Assembly (NCBI RefSeq): GCF_001659605.2
Contig: NC_035176.2
Location: 21,887,890-21,951,889 of the forward strand
DNA: 64,000 nucleotides
Origin: Manihot esculenta
Lineage: Eukaryota; Streptophyta; Magnoliopsida; Malpighiales; Euphorbiaceae
Reading direction: 5' to 3'
Below are positions 8,238 through 20,292 of the stretch, in pieces. The stretch's first letter is position 1, and the number at the start of each line of letters is the position of its first letter. A program made the position numbers and the translations under genes. A model generated the notes under the pieces. The model worked only from the letters and a program-made list of their open reading frames with translations. It was not told the DNA's origin and did no database searches.

Positions 8238-10803
8238 TGTAACGACCCGGAAACCGATACCCCTCTGTAACGGCCCGAACCGCTACCGGCGCTAGGATCC
8301 AGATCGGCTTAAGGCCGCCGGGACCCGTAGCAAGCCAAACATACATCCTATCACCTGGTCAAATCCCATACATGATCAAAACTTTAACATAAAAACTGTA
8401 ACATATGATGTAAAAACCGAGCTTGACCTGTATGCGACATAACTGAAAACATAAAGAAACCCCCTACTAGAGCCCTCATCAAAACTCGAGCTGGGTCAAC
8501 ATAACATACATCAAGCTGGAGACACATCCAAAGAACTCGAACCTAACCTGTGCATGCATCAAACCACAAACATAAGACCTCCTCTAGGGTCCTCATCAAA
8601 CACTAGCGTGGTAAACAACACATGCTACCAGATTAGTTCAAACACAACTCAACATTAAACCATACATATATCATGTACTAACAAGGGACTAACCAAGCCT
8701 TAGGGCCAAGCACAGTACTAATCCATAAACATAACTCTACTTTACTTGCATTACATTACATTTCATTATCTTACAATCCATTATCTCAATTTATAATACA
8801 TGTCCACACTAAAAGTACTAATCTATTACTATAGCAAGACTTTTACCCTTGACGTCTTCCTGGACTACCTCTGACCTGCAAAACTGGGATTAGAGGAGAG
8901 GGGTGAGCTAAAAAGCCCAGTGAGTAGAAACAAAGAAAAACAGTTCATTAATTACATGCTTTCATGAAATGCATCACATCACAAACATTCCACATCACGG
9001 ATGGACATGACCACCAAAACTCCCTTCAATATCACTATGCCTGGCCCGGCCAAGTCTTATAACCTCAGTATGCCTGGCCCGGCCAGGTCTTACAACATCT
9101 GTATGCCCGGCTCGGCTGGGTCTTACAACATCTGTAGGGCTATTGGGGTCGCCTTGGTCCATCCCTATCATCATAGTCATCAAATTATGCAATGCGCCAT
9201 ATTCGTGAAACTAGTGCAATCAACCTACTATAATCATCATGATGCATGAACATGCTTTAGGCATTTGCTTTCTTAAAGTAAAAGATTAAGTTTAGTTCTA
9301 CTCACCTCTGGCAGACGCTGGACTGACTCTGCAACAGCTAACACTGATGGCATCCTCAGTCCCTCGGGTCCAATCCTACACAGGTGGACTCGAATGAGGT
9401 GCCAAACACACTCAAAACAACTCTTAAGCAACTACCCAAAAACCCCCTAAAACATCACTTAAACATGCATAGAAAATAAACATGAAAGGGCTGGACAGGG
9501 CACTTTCGGCGGCACCTTCGGCGGCCGAACCCTCTCTCCAGAGACGAAACTCGGGCTCTTTCGGCGGCACCTTCGGCCACCGAAAGTCCCTCTCCAGAGA
9601 CGAAAGTCAGGCACTTTCGGCAGCCGAACCTTCCTTCGGCGGCCGAAAGTCTGCTTTCAAGCCAAAACTCAACTTTCGGGGGCAAGGTTAGGCGGCCAAT
9701 CCATGCATCCATAGGCAGGTTTGGCGGCCGAAACCACCTTCGGCGGCCGAAACTGAGTTCGTCCAGAACCTAGCTTCTTATGCATTCAAGCCTCCCAAAC
9801 CTTCCAAACACCCCAAAGAAGCACCCAACCTCCTAAAAAACATGCATAAACCCTTAACCATGCACAAAGGAGCTTAAACAAACTTAAACTCCAACAAAGA
9901 ACATCAAAAAGCATACATAAATAGCTTATGACCCACATAAGCCAAAACCATCAAAACCACTCAAAACCTCACTTGCTCTTTCCCAATCATGCATACACTC
10001 TCCCACATGCATAACTAGCTTAAACCTTCAACATAACATCACATAAACTTACATAAGCATACATTGGGCATAAAACCCACAAAAACCTAAACATGCATAT
10101 CTACCCATACTCAACCATTAAAACTCCATTAAACTTACTTAAAACTTCATTAAAACATAAAGGAAAGCAAAGATCTACACTTACCTCTTGGAGCTCGAGG
10201 GTTGGTGTGATCCCTAACATGGAGATGGGAGGAAACTACTCCTTGGGTCTCCAAGCTCCCAAAACTTAGATCTAAGCTTGAAAACTCTTCAAAACAACCG
10301 AGAAACTCATAAAGACATGAAGGAGATAAAGAAAAACATGAAAATGACCAAAGGAGGACAAAAACTCACCTGAGCTCGAGAATGGGGAGAAAACTCGCCC
10401 ATTTCCGATCTGAAGGGCTTTTATAGGTGGCCTGGTCAAAGACCTTCGGCAGCCTAACGTGCCCCCTAAACTCATGCATGTTCAGCGGCCGAACTTGAGA
10501 TTCGGCGGCCGAACCTTGGATCGTTCAAACAAAGCTTTCGGAGGCCAAAAGCACTCCCGAAACCTTTCCATGTTCGGCGGCCGAACTTCACTTTCGGCGA
10601 CCGAACCTGGCAAACGCCTCCTTGGTCTTTTCTTTTCAAAACTCACTTCTTTTTCCATTTAAAATCATGAAATCAGTAAAAACATTTTTGAAAACACATT
10701 TTACCCCTTCTAGAAGCCTCTAGCATCTTCAAAATTCCAGATTCCAACGGAGATTCCGCCGGAAGGTAGGGATTCTGATGTCGGAATCTAGTCGGGTATT
10801 ACA
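8238..10803 (-). repeat. 5' LTR (2,566 bp) of the - strand Tekay element
   Basis: Sense ends are TGTAATACCC and GTCGTTACA. TATAAAA is at plus positions 10429-10435. Splice-like signals on the minus strand: donor GT at 10184-10183, acceptor AG at 9377-9376, donor at 9305-9304, acceptor at 8885-8884, leaving a 70-nt internal exon (9306-9375). Tandem units near 9038-9130 contain GCCTGGCCCGGCC. The U5 end carries a local duplication: TGTAACG occurs at 8238 and again at 8266. Confidence 0.9.
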
Positions 10804-11111
10804 AAGCAAAACACTAACTCCACTACTAATAGAACTATTAACCACTAACAGTACTATTAACCACTAACAACACTATTAACATTACCGTTAATATATAGGA
10901 GACAATATTACTAGTAAGTAGGATATCATGGGTACTAACAGCATATGACAAGTAGGATATCATGGGTACTAACAGTATATGGAGCTATTTTTTTTTTAAT
11001 TGCATTAGTGACTTTGACTTAGTCTTGTATTTCTAAATATTTTTTTTTGTGTAAATCTCTTGTATATTAATAAGGGTCTTCTAATACCTCGCTTTGATTG
11101 TTTGCTTTCAG
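10804..11111. other. Short non-coding stretch with small tandem repeats
   Basis: No gene seen. ACTATTAACCACTAACA-type units repeat near 10836-10880, and a 34-bp unit (core GGATATCATGGGTACTAACA) occurs twice starting at 10921 and 10955. This is the flank of the Tekay insertion and may be the target DNA or the edge of the older LTR element. Confidence 0.6.
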
Positions 11112-11815
11112 TGGTGTTGCAAATCAGATAATTATTAAGTTTTAAACAGAAAAACAAAGGAAAATGCATGATGGAGGTACACGAATGAAGCTGTTGCTTC
11201 ATTTGATGCAAATGCATTGCTTCATTCGATGCAAATGCATTGCTTCATTCAATGCACAATAGCAAGTGGCCATGCTCTTGCCTATAAATAGGCAAGAGCT
11301 GAAGAGATTAGGAACACACTAAGGGGAGGCACAGAGAGAAAGGAGGCAAGGTCCTCGTTTAAGGGAAGATTTTCCCTTGAGTCCAAAGGTGTGGGGGAAC
11401 TAAACTAGAGGAGGAGCTCTAGGTATTTTTCGTCTATGTTTGGAGGGTTATTTGCTTCAGTACGGTGGCTTAAACACTGGATATGTGATAATGAAATTTA
11501 CCCTCAAAATATTTTCTTTATAGGAATTAAAGAATTATTGCTTCAGTGGGGTGGGCTTAAACACCGGTGGAGATAGTAGGAGTCTTTGTATTTTTGTGAG
11601 AGGGGTATACAAATATTGTGGAAAATACTGAGTGGGAGTTACTCAAGTGATTATTATAATATTTATATGTAATATTTTTCTTACATAGTGAAAAAAATAT
11701 TTTATTGCTATATGTGGATGTAAGCTAGTATTTAGCCGAACTACGTTAAATGTTATGTCTCTTTTATTTTCTATTATTATATTTATTTTTGGATCAATTG
11801 GTAATTTTTTTAGCA
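11112..11815 (+). repeat. 5' LTR of the old element
   Basis: It aligns over its length with 16,790-17,505. It contains two to three copies of a roughly 22-bp motif (GATGCAAATGCATTGCTTCA) at 11,199-11,255, a TATA box in a 26-nt palindrome at 11,274-11,299, and the landmark CCAAAGGTGTGGGG. The right edge is fixed by the primer-binding site; the left edge is approximate. Confidence 0.75.
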
Positions 11816-11817
11816 AG

Positions 11818-11830
11818 TGATATCAGAGCC
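11818..11830 (+). promoter_or_regulatory. Degraded tRNA-Met primer-binding site
   Basis: TGATATCAGAGCC follows the LTR end (...TTTAGCA) and differs from the usual TGGTATCAGAGCC at one base. Confidence 0.7.
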
Positions 11831-12611
11831 CAGTTTGAAAGGAACAAAGCCAAAGCTTGGTTTAGAAGGAATAAGGTTAGAGTTTAGGAGAGACAAGGCC
11901 AAAGCCAGTTCTCAGAAGAGATAAGGTTAAAGATTGATTCAGAAGGAACAAGGTCAAAACCTAGTATGTAGCAATGATGTATACATGATTTGTATACGGG
12001 TGCTACTGCTAAGGAAAATAAAAAATTTAAAAGACGGTAATTAGTGAATCACACTTCAGGTGGACGTGTATGATGGGATAGTGAGTTTCCCTATGAAGAA
12101 GGATCTAGAGGAATGTGAGGTTCAAAGTGAAGCCAAGTTGCCAAGAGAAAAGCAGCCAAAAAACTAAGAAAGGTGGTGTTGCCATAGCAAGAAAAGAAAA
12201 GGCAACATTGCTCGAAGAGAAGCAACAATAGGTGTAAGGCTAAGAGGATAGTGAAGTCACCTAACCATGTGGACCGGAGGAGTGCTACTGGGGCACAAGT
12301 GGAGAAAGCCGATGGCAACGAGGGGCACATAGGTGGACGTCCATTGCATGTTGGTAGACATGCGGGAAGGATCGACATTATCATTGTAGGTAGGCATTCG
12401 CAGTGGCGGAGCCAGGAGCTTCCCTTTGGTAGGGCACCACTGGCTTAGCGCGACATTAATAATTTACCGAAATTTTAACAAAACATCCCTAAAATATGGA
12501 CATTTTCCAAATGATTTAACATGTTTATCCAACACAATAGATCCAATATAATTTTATAGATAACAAATCCAATATTTTTCACCGAACAAAATAAATCTAT
12601 TATTTATACAT

Positions 12612-15262
12612 CTAACAAGGATTTGGTCGACGAATTTTTAGTGGTCGCAATTGGTTTCTTCTAGACGCCAAGTTTTGAAAAGATTGCATAATCACTTCAT
12701 CATCGATACTCCTAAAAATTTCTTTCTCAAAGTAACACACCAAACAGTCTGATAGTAAGTCATCTCCTAATCGGTTGCGTAAATCAGTCTTCACCACATT
12801 CATCGCCGAAAAAGTTCTTTCCACACTAGCTGTTCCAACCGGCAATATCAATGCTAACTCGATTAGTCGGTAGACTAAAGGGAAATAAGTGTGGTAATTT
12901 ATCTCCACCATCTTCTTTGCAAGATCTCCAAGATTGGAAATATTTGAGAATATCTCATTTGATCTCATATCACAGATATAATTTTGAAGTTGATGGTCAA
13001 GCTCAATTATATCAGTGGAACTAAAATCATCTGAATACAAATTAACTAGTTGCAATAAGCGAACATGATCAAAATTTGCAAAAAAATTTGAAGGATCCAA
13101 ACACATCACACATCTAAGTAGCTCTGTATTTGCCTCAGTGAAGTGTTTATCCATTTCCATTGCAATAACATCAATTACCTAATATCATATAAATTAAAGG
13201 TTGAATTATATTATATAATTAAATAATTATCAATGCTTTTAAAATAAGGTAAAAGTAAATACCTTTATGAAGATATCGATCCGAAAATGATGAAGATATG
13301 TCATTGGTTCTCCACCCTTAAGCCTTTTTCGAGATTGACCATGGACAAAATTCTCCATATTAGGCACATCAATAGAATGTCCTTCACAAAATTCAGTTAC
13401 TTCTTTCAATAAATTATCCCAACCATCTTCCCTCAATTCTTGCAACTTATTTTTCACAACATTAATCATATTGAGTGCATATCCTATATTTTGATCTCTT
13501 GCTTGTAGAATCTTTGATAGGGTATTTGTAATTCCCAAAATCTTCATCATGAACTTTTCAATGAAAACAAATTGAAAACAATCCATCTTATCAAATACAC
13601 CCCCAGCAGACTGTCGGATTTTAAGACTTTCACCTAGTTTGTTTATTGCCAACAACACTCTTTCAACTGAATTCCACATGTCAAAAAGTCTAACTATTGT
13701 TGTGTAGTGAGAACCCCAATGTGTATCACCAGGCCGAGCTAAACTTATTTCTTGATTCTGACCTCTTCCAGTTGAAATCTCACCCATCTCCACTTGATTC
13801 AACACTTTCTCATTGTGTATTTCTCGAAGAGAATCATTTCTTTTGCACGAAGCTCCAATTGTATTCACTATCATTGACAATGTTTCAAAGAAATCACATA
13901 CACTCTCTGATTCATATGAAGCAGTCACAACAACTAACTGAAGTTGATGGGCAAAACAATGAATATAATGTGCATTTTTGTTTTCTTTTAGAATGAGTGT
14001 TTTTAACCCATTAAATTCACCGCTCATGTTTGCAGCTCCATCGTAACCTTGCCCTCTGAGTTTTGCAAGTGATAAATCATGCTTGGCAAAAAAAGTATCA
14101 ATAGTATTTTTTAGAACTTTTGCAGAAGTCTCATTCACATGAACCAATCCAAGAAAATGTTCCAAAACCATTCCTTTGCCATTAACAAATCTCAACACCA
14201 AAGACACTTGCTCCTTTATTGAACAATCTCGGGCTTCATCAACCAAAAGAGCAAACTTCTTCTCCCCTAGCTCATTCAATATGATCTTTCTCGTTTCCAT
14301 TGCACAACATTCAATAATATCCCTTTGAATCGTAGGAGAATTCAATTGATTATTTCCTGGAGCATTCTTTCCCATCACTTTATTTACATTTTCTTCTTGC
14401 TTGCATACCCAACTAATATGTTCTAGAAAATTACCTCGGTGGAGTGACTCTGCAGATTCATCATGTCCTCTATTGCACAACATTCAATAATATCCCTTTG
14501 AATCGTAGGAGAAGTCAATTGATTATTTCCTGGAACATTCTTTCCCATCACTTTATTTACATTTTCTTCTCGCTTGCATACCCAACTAATATGTTCTAGA
14601 AAATTACCTCGGTGGAGTGACTCTGTAGATTCATCATGTCCTCTAAAAGGTAAACCTTCCTCTAAAAGTATTCGAGCAACACTTACAACCGTTGACAATT
14701 GAGTGCGATAATCATCTTCCATAGCAGCAGTTTGTCTTGCCAATAGCTGATTCACATTCCCTCTTTGATTACGATGTTGCTCGACCTTCATTCTACAACC
14801 ACTATGTGAGCTACCAGGACTTCCTTCATGATTGACAAATGCACGCCTTCCATCTTTCCAGTTATTAAAACCAATCTCAGTAAAAACATTTCCCCCACTT
14901 CTATTGTTATTTGCAAACAAATAACAATATAAACAATAAGTTTTGTCTTTAGATACACTATACTCTAACCATTCATAATCCTTGAACCAAGCAACTTGAA
15001 ACCTTCGATTCTTTTCGCGAATAAGAGTGAATGGAAATTCATGCCCAACTGGTTGACAAGGGCCTTTAGCTAAGTATCTTCTCCTCAATGAATCTCTAAT
15101 TTCAAATGGGTAACTATCAATTGGTTTTCGCAGTTCAGGATCACCAATAATATCATCATCTGATGCAAGACTTTCTTTCTCAACAAAAGCAACTTTCTCC
15201 TTTGGTTTTGAATTTAAAGGTTCTAAATTTTTTGGTAGTTTGGTAAAATATTTGTCGATCAT
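12612..15262 (-). pseudogene. hAT transposase (TTF zinc finger / DUF4371 / hAT dimerisation type), disrupted
   Basis: Three minus-strand pieces form the gene. 14,423-15,262: N-terminus with a TTF-type zinc-finger region (WFKDYEWLEYS..., CLYCYLFANN) and the start of the DUF4371/RNase H-like domain. 13,239-14,483: the middle of the catalytic domain. 12,612-13,160: C-terminus with the hAT dimerisation motif (ASVERTFSAMNVVKTDLRN). The last two pieces are joined by a likely 84-bp intron, 13,262-13,179 (GT...AG, in-frame splice). The first two overlap in different frames because 173 bp are duplicated in tandem (14,299-14,644). Such proteins bind the element ends and catalyse cut-and-paste transposition; with the shift this copy cannot make a full protein. 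Confidence 0.88.
14299..14644. repeat. 173-bp tandem duplication inside the transposase gene
   Basis: 14,299-14,471 and 14,472-14,644 are near identical; I see about four substitutions, for example GAATTCAATTG versus GAAGTCAATTG. As 173 is not a multiple of three, the duplication shifts the reading frame. Confidence 0.9.
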
Positions 15263-15274
15263 TATTGTAATTCC

Positions 15275-16164
15275 TATTTAAATAAACAAATAAAATATTA
15301 AAATCAATTACACATTCATCAAAGACTATCAATTTAACTATTTAAGTTTCTTATGTACTTGACATAAATTCGACAGTGGCCTACCAAAATTATACAGTAT
15401 GTTCCAATTAAAGTATAAAAGGTTACCTACTATTAGTAATTCACATTTAATTAGAATTTATTTGTTGTTTTTATTCTACTGTTTTCAATGAAGTAATTTT
15501 CTATGTGGAGTTGGGGTTTTAATCGTTCTTGGGCAGTGAGAGTGCTCTTTATTGGTACAATTTTTTTTATGGTATTATTTTATTTTTGAACTTTTGTTTG
15601 GTTGTGGAATACTAGAAGTATACTAAATAAGCATTCCACAATATTCTCCTTTATTGTATTATGATTTTTTCTTTTCTTGAAAAAAATTAAGAGGGTTTAG
15701 TAGATTAGGAATTAACTTAACAATTAAATTAACTTAATAGTTTGTGTATAAAATTCAATTTAAATTTCTCAATATCTAAATTTAAATAAAACCTAAATTT
15801 ATGTATAACACACAAACATACATAATTAGTATCATAATTAACAATTTAACATCAATTTCAAGAGTATGTAAAACACATAAACATTAAACAATATGATTGG
15901 TAACTAATTTATTCAACACATTCATGATTAATCCCTAATTTTAATTTAATAAACCCTAAATTAAATACTCAATTAATTGAACAAATTTAAACAATTTAAA
16001 AACAATTTCAAAAGTATGTAAAACACACAACAATTATAATATGATTGTAACTAATTTATTCAACAAATTGATAATTAATCACTAATTGTAATTGAATAAA
16101 CCCTAATAAATTGAACATTTAATTAATTAAGCAAATAACAAAAAAAAAAAAAAAGCAGACTCAC
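15275..16164 (-). other. Probable 5' UTR intron of the hAT transposase
   Basis: On the minus strand a donor (GGTCAG|GTGAGT) lies at 16,164 and an acceptor (TTTAAATAG) at about 15,274, twelve bases before the start codon at 15,262. The stretch is AT-rich without coding potential and contains a roughly 150-bp diverged tandem repeat (15,850-16,110) and a poly-A run (16,139-16,153). The GC-richer segment 16,166-16,260 would be the non-coding first exon. No transcript evidence is available. Confidence 0.4.
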
Positions 16165-16368
16165 CTGACCGGCGGCGGATTCCGGCGGCACAATAGCACA
16201 GGCGAGGAGACAGGCAGGCAGGTTGCAGGCAGACTGGCAGAGGCAGGCTGAGTTGTGGCCTTGATATTCGTGCTTTGCTTTGATATTGGTGTTGTGGCGT
16301 TGAACTTAGGCTTCTGCATATGTATATATACGTTTTAACTTTTATTTTTTTTCCTATTTAAGGCTACA

Positions 16369-16433
16369 AAACGGCGCCGTTTAATTTTTTATTTTTTTTT
16401 TAATAAAATCTTCAAAACGACGTCGTTTTGAAG
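16369..16433. repeat. Two perfect palindromes near the hAT right end
   Basis: AAACGGCGCCGTTT at 16,369-16,382 and a 24-bp perfect palindrome at 16,410-16,433 (half site CTTCAAAACGAC, centre GACGTC). hAT ends often hold subterminal transposase-binding motifs; the central ACGT could also bind bZIP factors. Role inferred. Confidence 0.6.
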
Positions 16434-16789
16434 AACCCTAAAAAAAATAAAACATTCAAACTTCTATTATTTCCAGCCGCCTTCCTTCTTCTTCATCCTC
16501 CAAACCAAAACGCTGCAACTGCACTGCTGCGGCACCACCGGCTGTGCCGCTGCGGCACAGTCATCCCCCTTCAAAGCATTTTCCCTCCGCCCCTAGCCAT
16601 ACGGAAAGATGCAACTCCAAAACGCACGTAAGTGGATGTGCGAGGAGGACAAGATGAGTTTTACTCTTAGACAAAGAAAGAGTAGACCCTTATTCAATAA
16701 GGTCAAACACAGGTGTTGAAGGAAATTGGAGAAGAAAAAGATTTTTATTTATAATGGAGATAAATCTTATATTTTTTTTCTTTTTAGGT

Positions 16790-17505
16790 AGAGAATTATT
16801 AAGTTTTAAAAAGAAAAAAAAAATAAAATACAATGATTGAGGTGTATTAATGAAGCAATTGCTTCATTTGATGCAAATGCACTGAGTGAAGCATCTTGTT
16901 TCATTCAATGAACAATAACAAGTGGCCATGCTCTTGCCTATAAATAGGCAAGAGCTGAAGAAATTAAGTACTTTATAGGTAAGAGCTGAAGAAATCAAGT
17001 ACATACCAAGGGGAGGCACAAAGAGCAAGGAGGCGAGGTCCTCCCTCAAGGAAAAAATTTCCCTCGAGTCCAAAGGTGTGGGGGAGCTGAGCTAGGAGGA
17101 GTTATGGGTATTTTTCCTCTAAATTTGGAGTGTTATTTGTTTCAATGAGATGGCTTAAACATTAGAAATGTGAGAATGAAATTTACTCTTGAGGTATTTT
17201 CTATAGAGGAACTAAAGGATTATTATTTCAATGGGGTGGCTTAAAACACGGGTGGAGATAGCATGAGCCTCTGTATTTTTGTGAGAGGGTATACAAATAT
17301 TGTGGAAAATAATGGGTAGAAATTTCTCCAATGGTTATACAATATTTATATATGATATTTTTCTTATATAGTGAAAAAAAAATATATTTTTTATTACTAT
17401 TCGTGAATATAGGCTGATATTTAGTCGAACAACGTTAAATATTATATTTTTTTTATTTTTTTATTATTATATTTATTTTTAGACTAAAACATAATTTTTT
17501 CTAAT
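16790..17505 (+). repeat. 3' LTR of the old element
   Basis: The diverged direct copy of 11,112-11,815. The palindromic TATA box is retained at 16,930-16,955 and is followed by a local duplication (AGAGCTGAAGAAATNAAGTAC twice). Landmarks TCCAAAGGTGTGGGG and TTTTTGTGAGAGGG occur in the same order. The many substitutions and small indels indicate an old insertion. Confidence 0.75.
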
Positions 17506-18560
17506 AAAAATGAACGCAAGAATTTTGCTTGGTTTTTATGGACTATTCCATAGCTACAACAAAATGAAATTATCATGGCATCGATTTCTTTGCGGGTAGC
17601 TAGTAGCTTTGAGTTACAGAAGCTTGGATGACAATTTTGTGTTCAGTTTTCTTTTTTTTTTTTATGATTTTCTGAATTTAGTAGTTTTGATTACTTAAAC
17701 TTTGTTACGATCTTAATTTTTCTAGATATGCAATAGGCTTGCTGCCTTCTTTCCTCTCGCTACTGTAGCTGTGTTCGACTGTGGTGGTTTGACGAGGTAT
17801 TCCAAAGTTTTTCTAGATATGGGCTTCTTGGGCTCCTTAGTGGGTGGGCCGTTTCTTTGATTTGAATTTATTCTAATGGGCCTATTCTTATATTGTTTCT
17901 AGCCATATAGGCTTTGTTAACTGTTAAGTGCAAATTCTTTGCATAGTAAAAGAAAGCATAATTGATTTCTATTAGTTTGAAATTCCCAAAATTAAGGGAT
18001 TTTGAAATTGACTCTTAAATTGTTTAATGAATATTCCATATACCTAACTTACAAATTAGTGTATATATATATATATATATGTGAGAGAGAAAAAAAGACC
18101 TTCAAATGAAATATTGGGTTGAACTGCTCGTTTGGTTAGGATAAAAAAATCTGTTCATTTGAAGTCATATGAAAAGCACTTAAAGAACCATTTATTATTT
18201 TGATGTGATCATCATGCATTGAAAAACACCATTACTAAAGACATTTAAGATTTACATTATCTATTCTATATTCTATAATTAAAAAAAGTTTTAAATAATA
18301 AAAATATTTAAATAATAATAAATCACGACATTCAATTTACTTATAATTATTTATTTATATAAAATAGCATAGAATTTAATATTTTGAATTTTTTTTCACT
18401 TATTGTAGCAATAAGCATGGGTCATACTCTTGTGTTGGTGAAGTAGGATAATGAAATTTAATGATAATTATGTACTCTTGATTCAAAAAAAAATGATAAT
18501 TATGTACTCAATTGTATAGAATATTCTATGCTAGCTAAAACTATAAATTCTTTTGGTCTC
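17506..18560. other. Non-coding AT-rich interval
   Basis: No gene is supported. A short frame beginning at 17,575 (MASISLRVASSFELQKLG, then stop) looks like a transit-peptide start but goes nowhere in the genomic frame. A (TA)n microsatellite lies at 18,060-18,080. The GGGC-rich piece around 17,820-17,880 could be an old UTR or transposon edge. Confidence 0.4.
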
Positions 18561-20292
18561 CATATCTATATATATCTATATTATAAAGATTAAAGTTTAA
18601 AAATTAACGGTTCAGTGAATGTTTTGATAGAAGATATGATTTTTTGAAACTAAGATTTATATATTTTAAAGTAGATATGTGATGGGTTTCAATTAGATTG
18701 AATTCGATGAAAAAAATAAAAAATTAAAATTTTTACTAACATAGATCACATTTAAACGAAAAGAAGTAATAACATTAAAGAGAAAATAAATATATATTTT
18801 TTTTTTTACAGTAAAAATACGAGATTATTCATATCGGTCCGATTATCAAAAACCACAAACCGTCCAAGTTTCCAATTTTTAATAACAACGATCGAAAAAC
18901 CTTAAAACGGTTTTAAGGATTTGAGAAGAGAGAGGTTTTAAGTGCTAACTCTTTACATTTTCTATAAATTTTGGAGTCTCTCAAAAGTCTCTTCCAACTC
19001 ACTCTCATAAAAAATACTTTTATATTAAAGTCCTAGGATTTTAGTATAATAATATTTATTTATTTATTTAACTAACTAAATAAATAAATTATAATTATAG
19101 TCCAAAACATTAATAAATAGGCCATATGAATTTTAGACAATTTTAATTAAATTCCTACTTAATTAATTGGATCAAAATTATAATTTTTTCAAATTACAAT
19201 TTTATTTCAATGTCAATTTATATGCAATCATGTCCTACTTAATTTAACTTTCCTTTTTATTTTCTCATACAATTCTTTATGTGTGTGACCCTTTAACTTT
19301 TAAATATATTGGTAATAAATATAATTAATTAATTAATTAATTAATTTGAATATCAATAATATTGTTTAATAATATGTCAAGACTACCTAAATATTTAGAA
19401 TGTCAAAAGTGGTTTGACTTAACCTTTCAATGTATGGTTTTTCAGTGTAATTAATATCCTTATATTACAAATATCATGATTTAATATTTAATACATGAAG
19501 CTTGTCTGTAACATTAAATCATATTAGTTCTTATTTATTAGCAATTGACCGATTGAATGAAATTTCAAATCTCATTTACTAATTTCATTTCACCTTACAT
19601 AAGGATTTCATGATCAATGCTAGCAGAGAATAAATGTAACATTTCCTAATTTAACCTAAAGTGATGAATCCTATCTCAGTCACATAAAAATCTTCATACA
19701 GTTTCTAATATATCTAATTCATCCTCATTTGTTACTCATGAACTAAGTAATGTGTAAGATAAATCAAAATATAAAAATCACAATATAAGATTATTTATTG
19801 ATTTCAAGTCAAAGGATCACTCGAGTAATCTATAGATATAAGTTATTTTCCAAATGAATTTTTCAGGCGGGTCAGTTCAGTACATTTATTTATATAATAA
19901 GCACCCACATATTAGTTTTAGATATCTCACATATCTCAACCTATGAGATCAGTTGCTTCCTATAAAAGAAAAGAACATAATATGTATCAGTCTCAACAGC
20001 TCTAATTATTGTCCAATCATGATAAGAATATTGTCCAATCATGATAAGAACATTGACCATGAATATTTGGAGACATTACTTAAATGCAATAGAAATCTCA
20101 TAATTATAATCATATTATAATTTTTTTTGCACAATAATATAGTTTCATGGACTTTATTTTTACTCGATATTCAATTAAATTAATACTAAATATAAATAAC
20201 AACCTTTGTATAATGTATTTAAATACTTAAAATATATGAAAAATAATATTCAACTATGACCAACAGATTGGCTGTAGGGCATATTACTAATA
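18560..20292 (-). repeat. Probable 3' LTR of a decayed Ty1/copia element
   Basis: On the minus strand the purine tract GTGCAAGTGAGAGAT (about 20,293-20,307) is followed by TATTAGTAATATGCCCTACAG, which resembles the polypurine tract and LTR start (AGTGGGAGATTGTTGG-like) common in copia elements. The downstream 1-1.7 kb is non-coding. No second LTR copy is in the window, so the far boundary is a guess. An ATTA tetranucleotide array lies at 19,322-19,346. Confidence 0.45.

Larger units (their letters stand above)
5583..10803 (-). mobile_element. Non-autonomous Tekay-type LTR retrotransposon
   Basis: The element consists of a truncated 3' LTR (5583-5921), polypurine tract and hairpin (5922-5959), a short 2.3-kb internal region, a primer-binding site (8223-8234) and a full 5' LTR (8238-10803). 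Gag lacks its capsid and pol is reduced to fragments, so it is a deletion derivative that would depend on an autonomous relative such as the copy at 47,596-57,595. Confidence 0.85.
12401..16595 (-). mobile_element. hAT superfamily DNA transposon (4,195 bp)
   Basis: The left end starts CAGTGGCGGAGCC; the right end, read inward on the other strand, starts TAGGGGCGGAG. These terminal inverted repeats agree at 9 of 11 bases and match the CAGGGGCGGAG type common in plant hATs with a TTF zinc finger. The flanking 8-mers GGCATTCG (12393-12400) and GCCATACG (16596-16603) match at 6 of 8, consistent with an old 8-bp target duplication. The transposase gene lies on the minus strand; it is broken, so the element is probably immobile. 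Confidence 0.85.
11112..17505 (+). mobile_element. Old LTR retrotransposon with short internal region, split by a hAT element
   Basis: Two directly repeated, diverged LTRs of about 700 bp (11,112-11,815 and about 16,790-17,505) enclose an internal region of only about 0.8 kb once the hAT insertion is removed (11,816-12,400 and 16,604-16,790). A degraded primer-binding site follows the first LTR. I recognise no gag or pol domain, so it is either a small non-autonomous element or heavily deleted. The tRNA-Met-type primer site gives no firm superfamily assignment. Confidence 0.7.

Noticed and set aside
8995..9130. CRISPR-like or satellite array from repeated GCCTGGCCCGGCC units
   Set aside because: Only about three imperfect units inside a plant LTR, without spacer structure; it is a minisatellite.
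13697..13996. 99-codon plus-strand frame
   Set aside because: It is antisense to the hAT transposase frame, which has clear family motifs.
17575..17631. Possible first exon with transit-peptide-like start
   Set aside because: It stops after 18 codons and no downstream exon was found.
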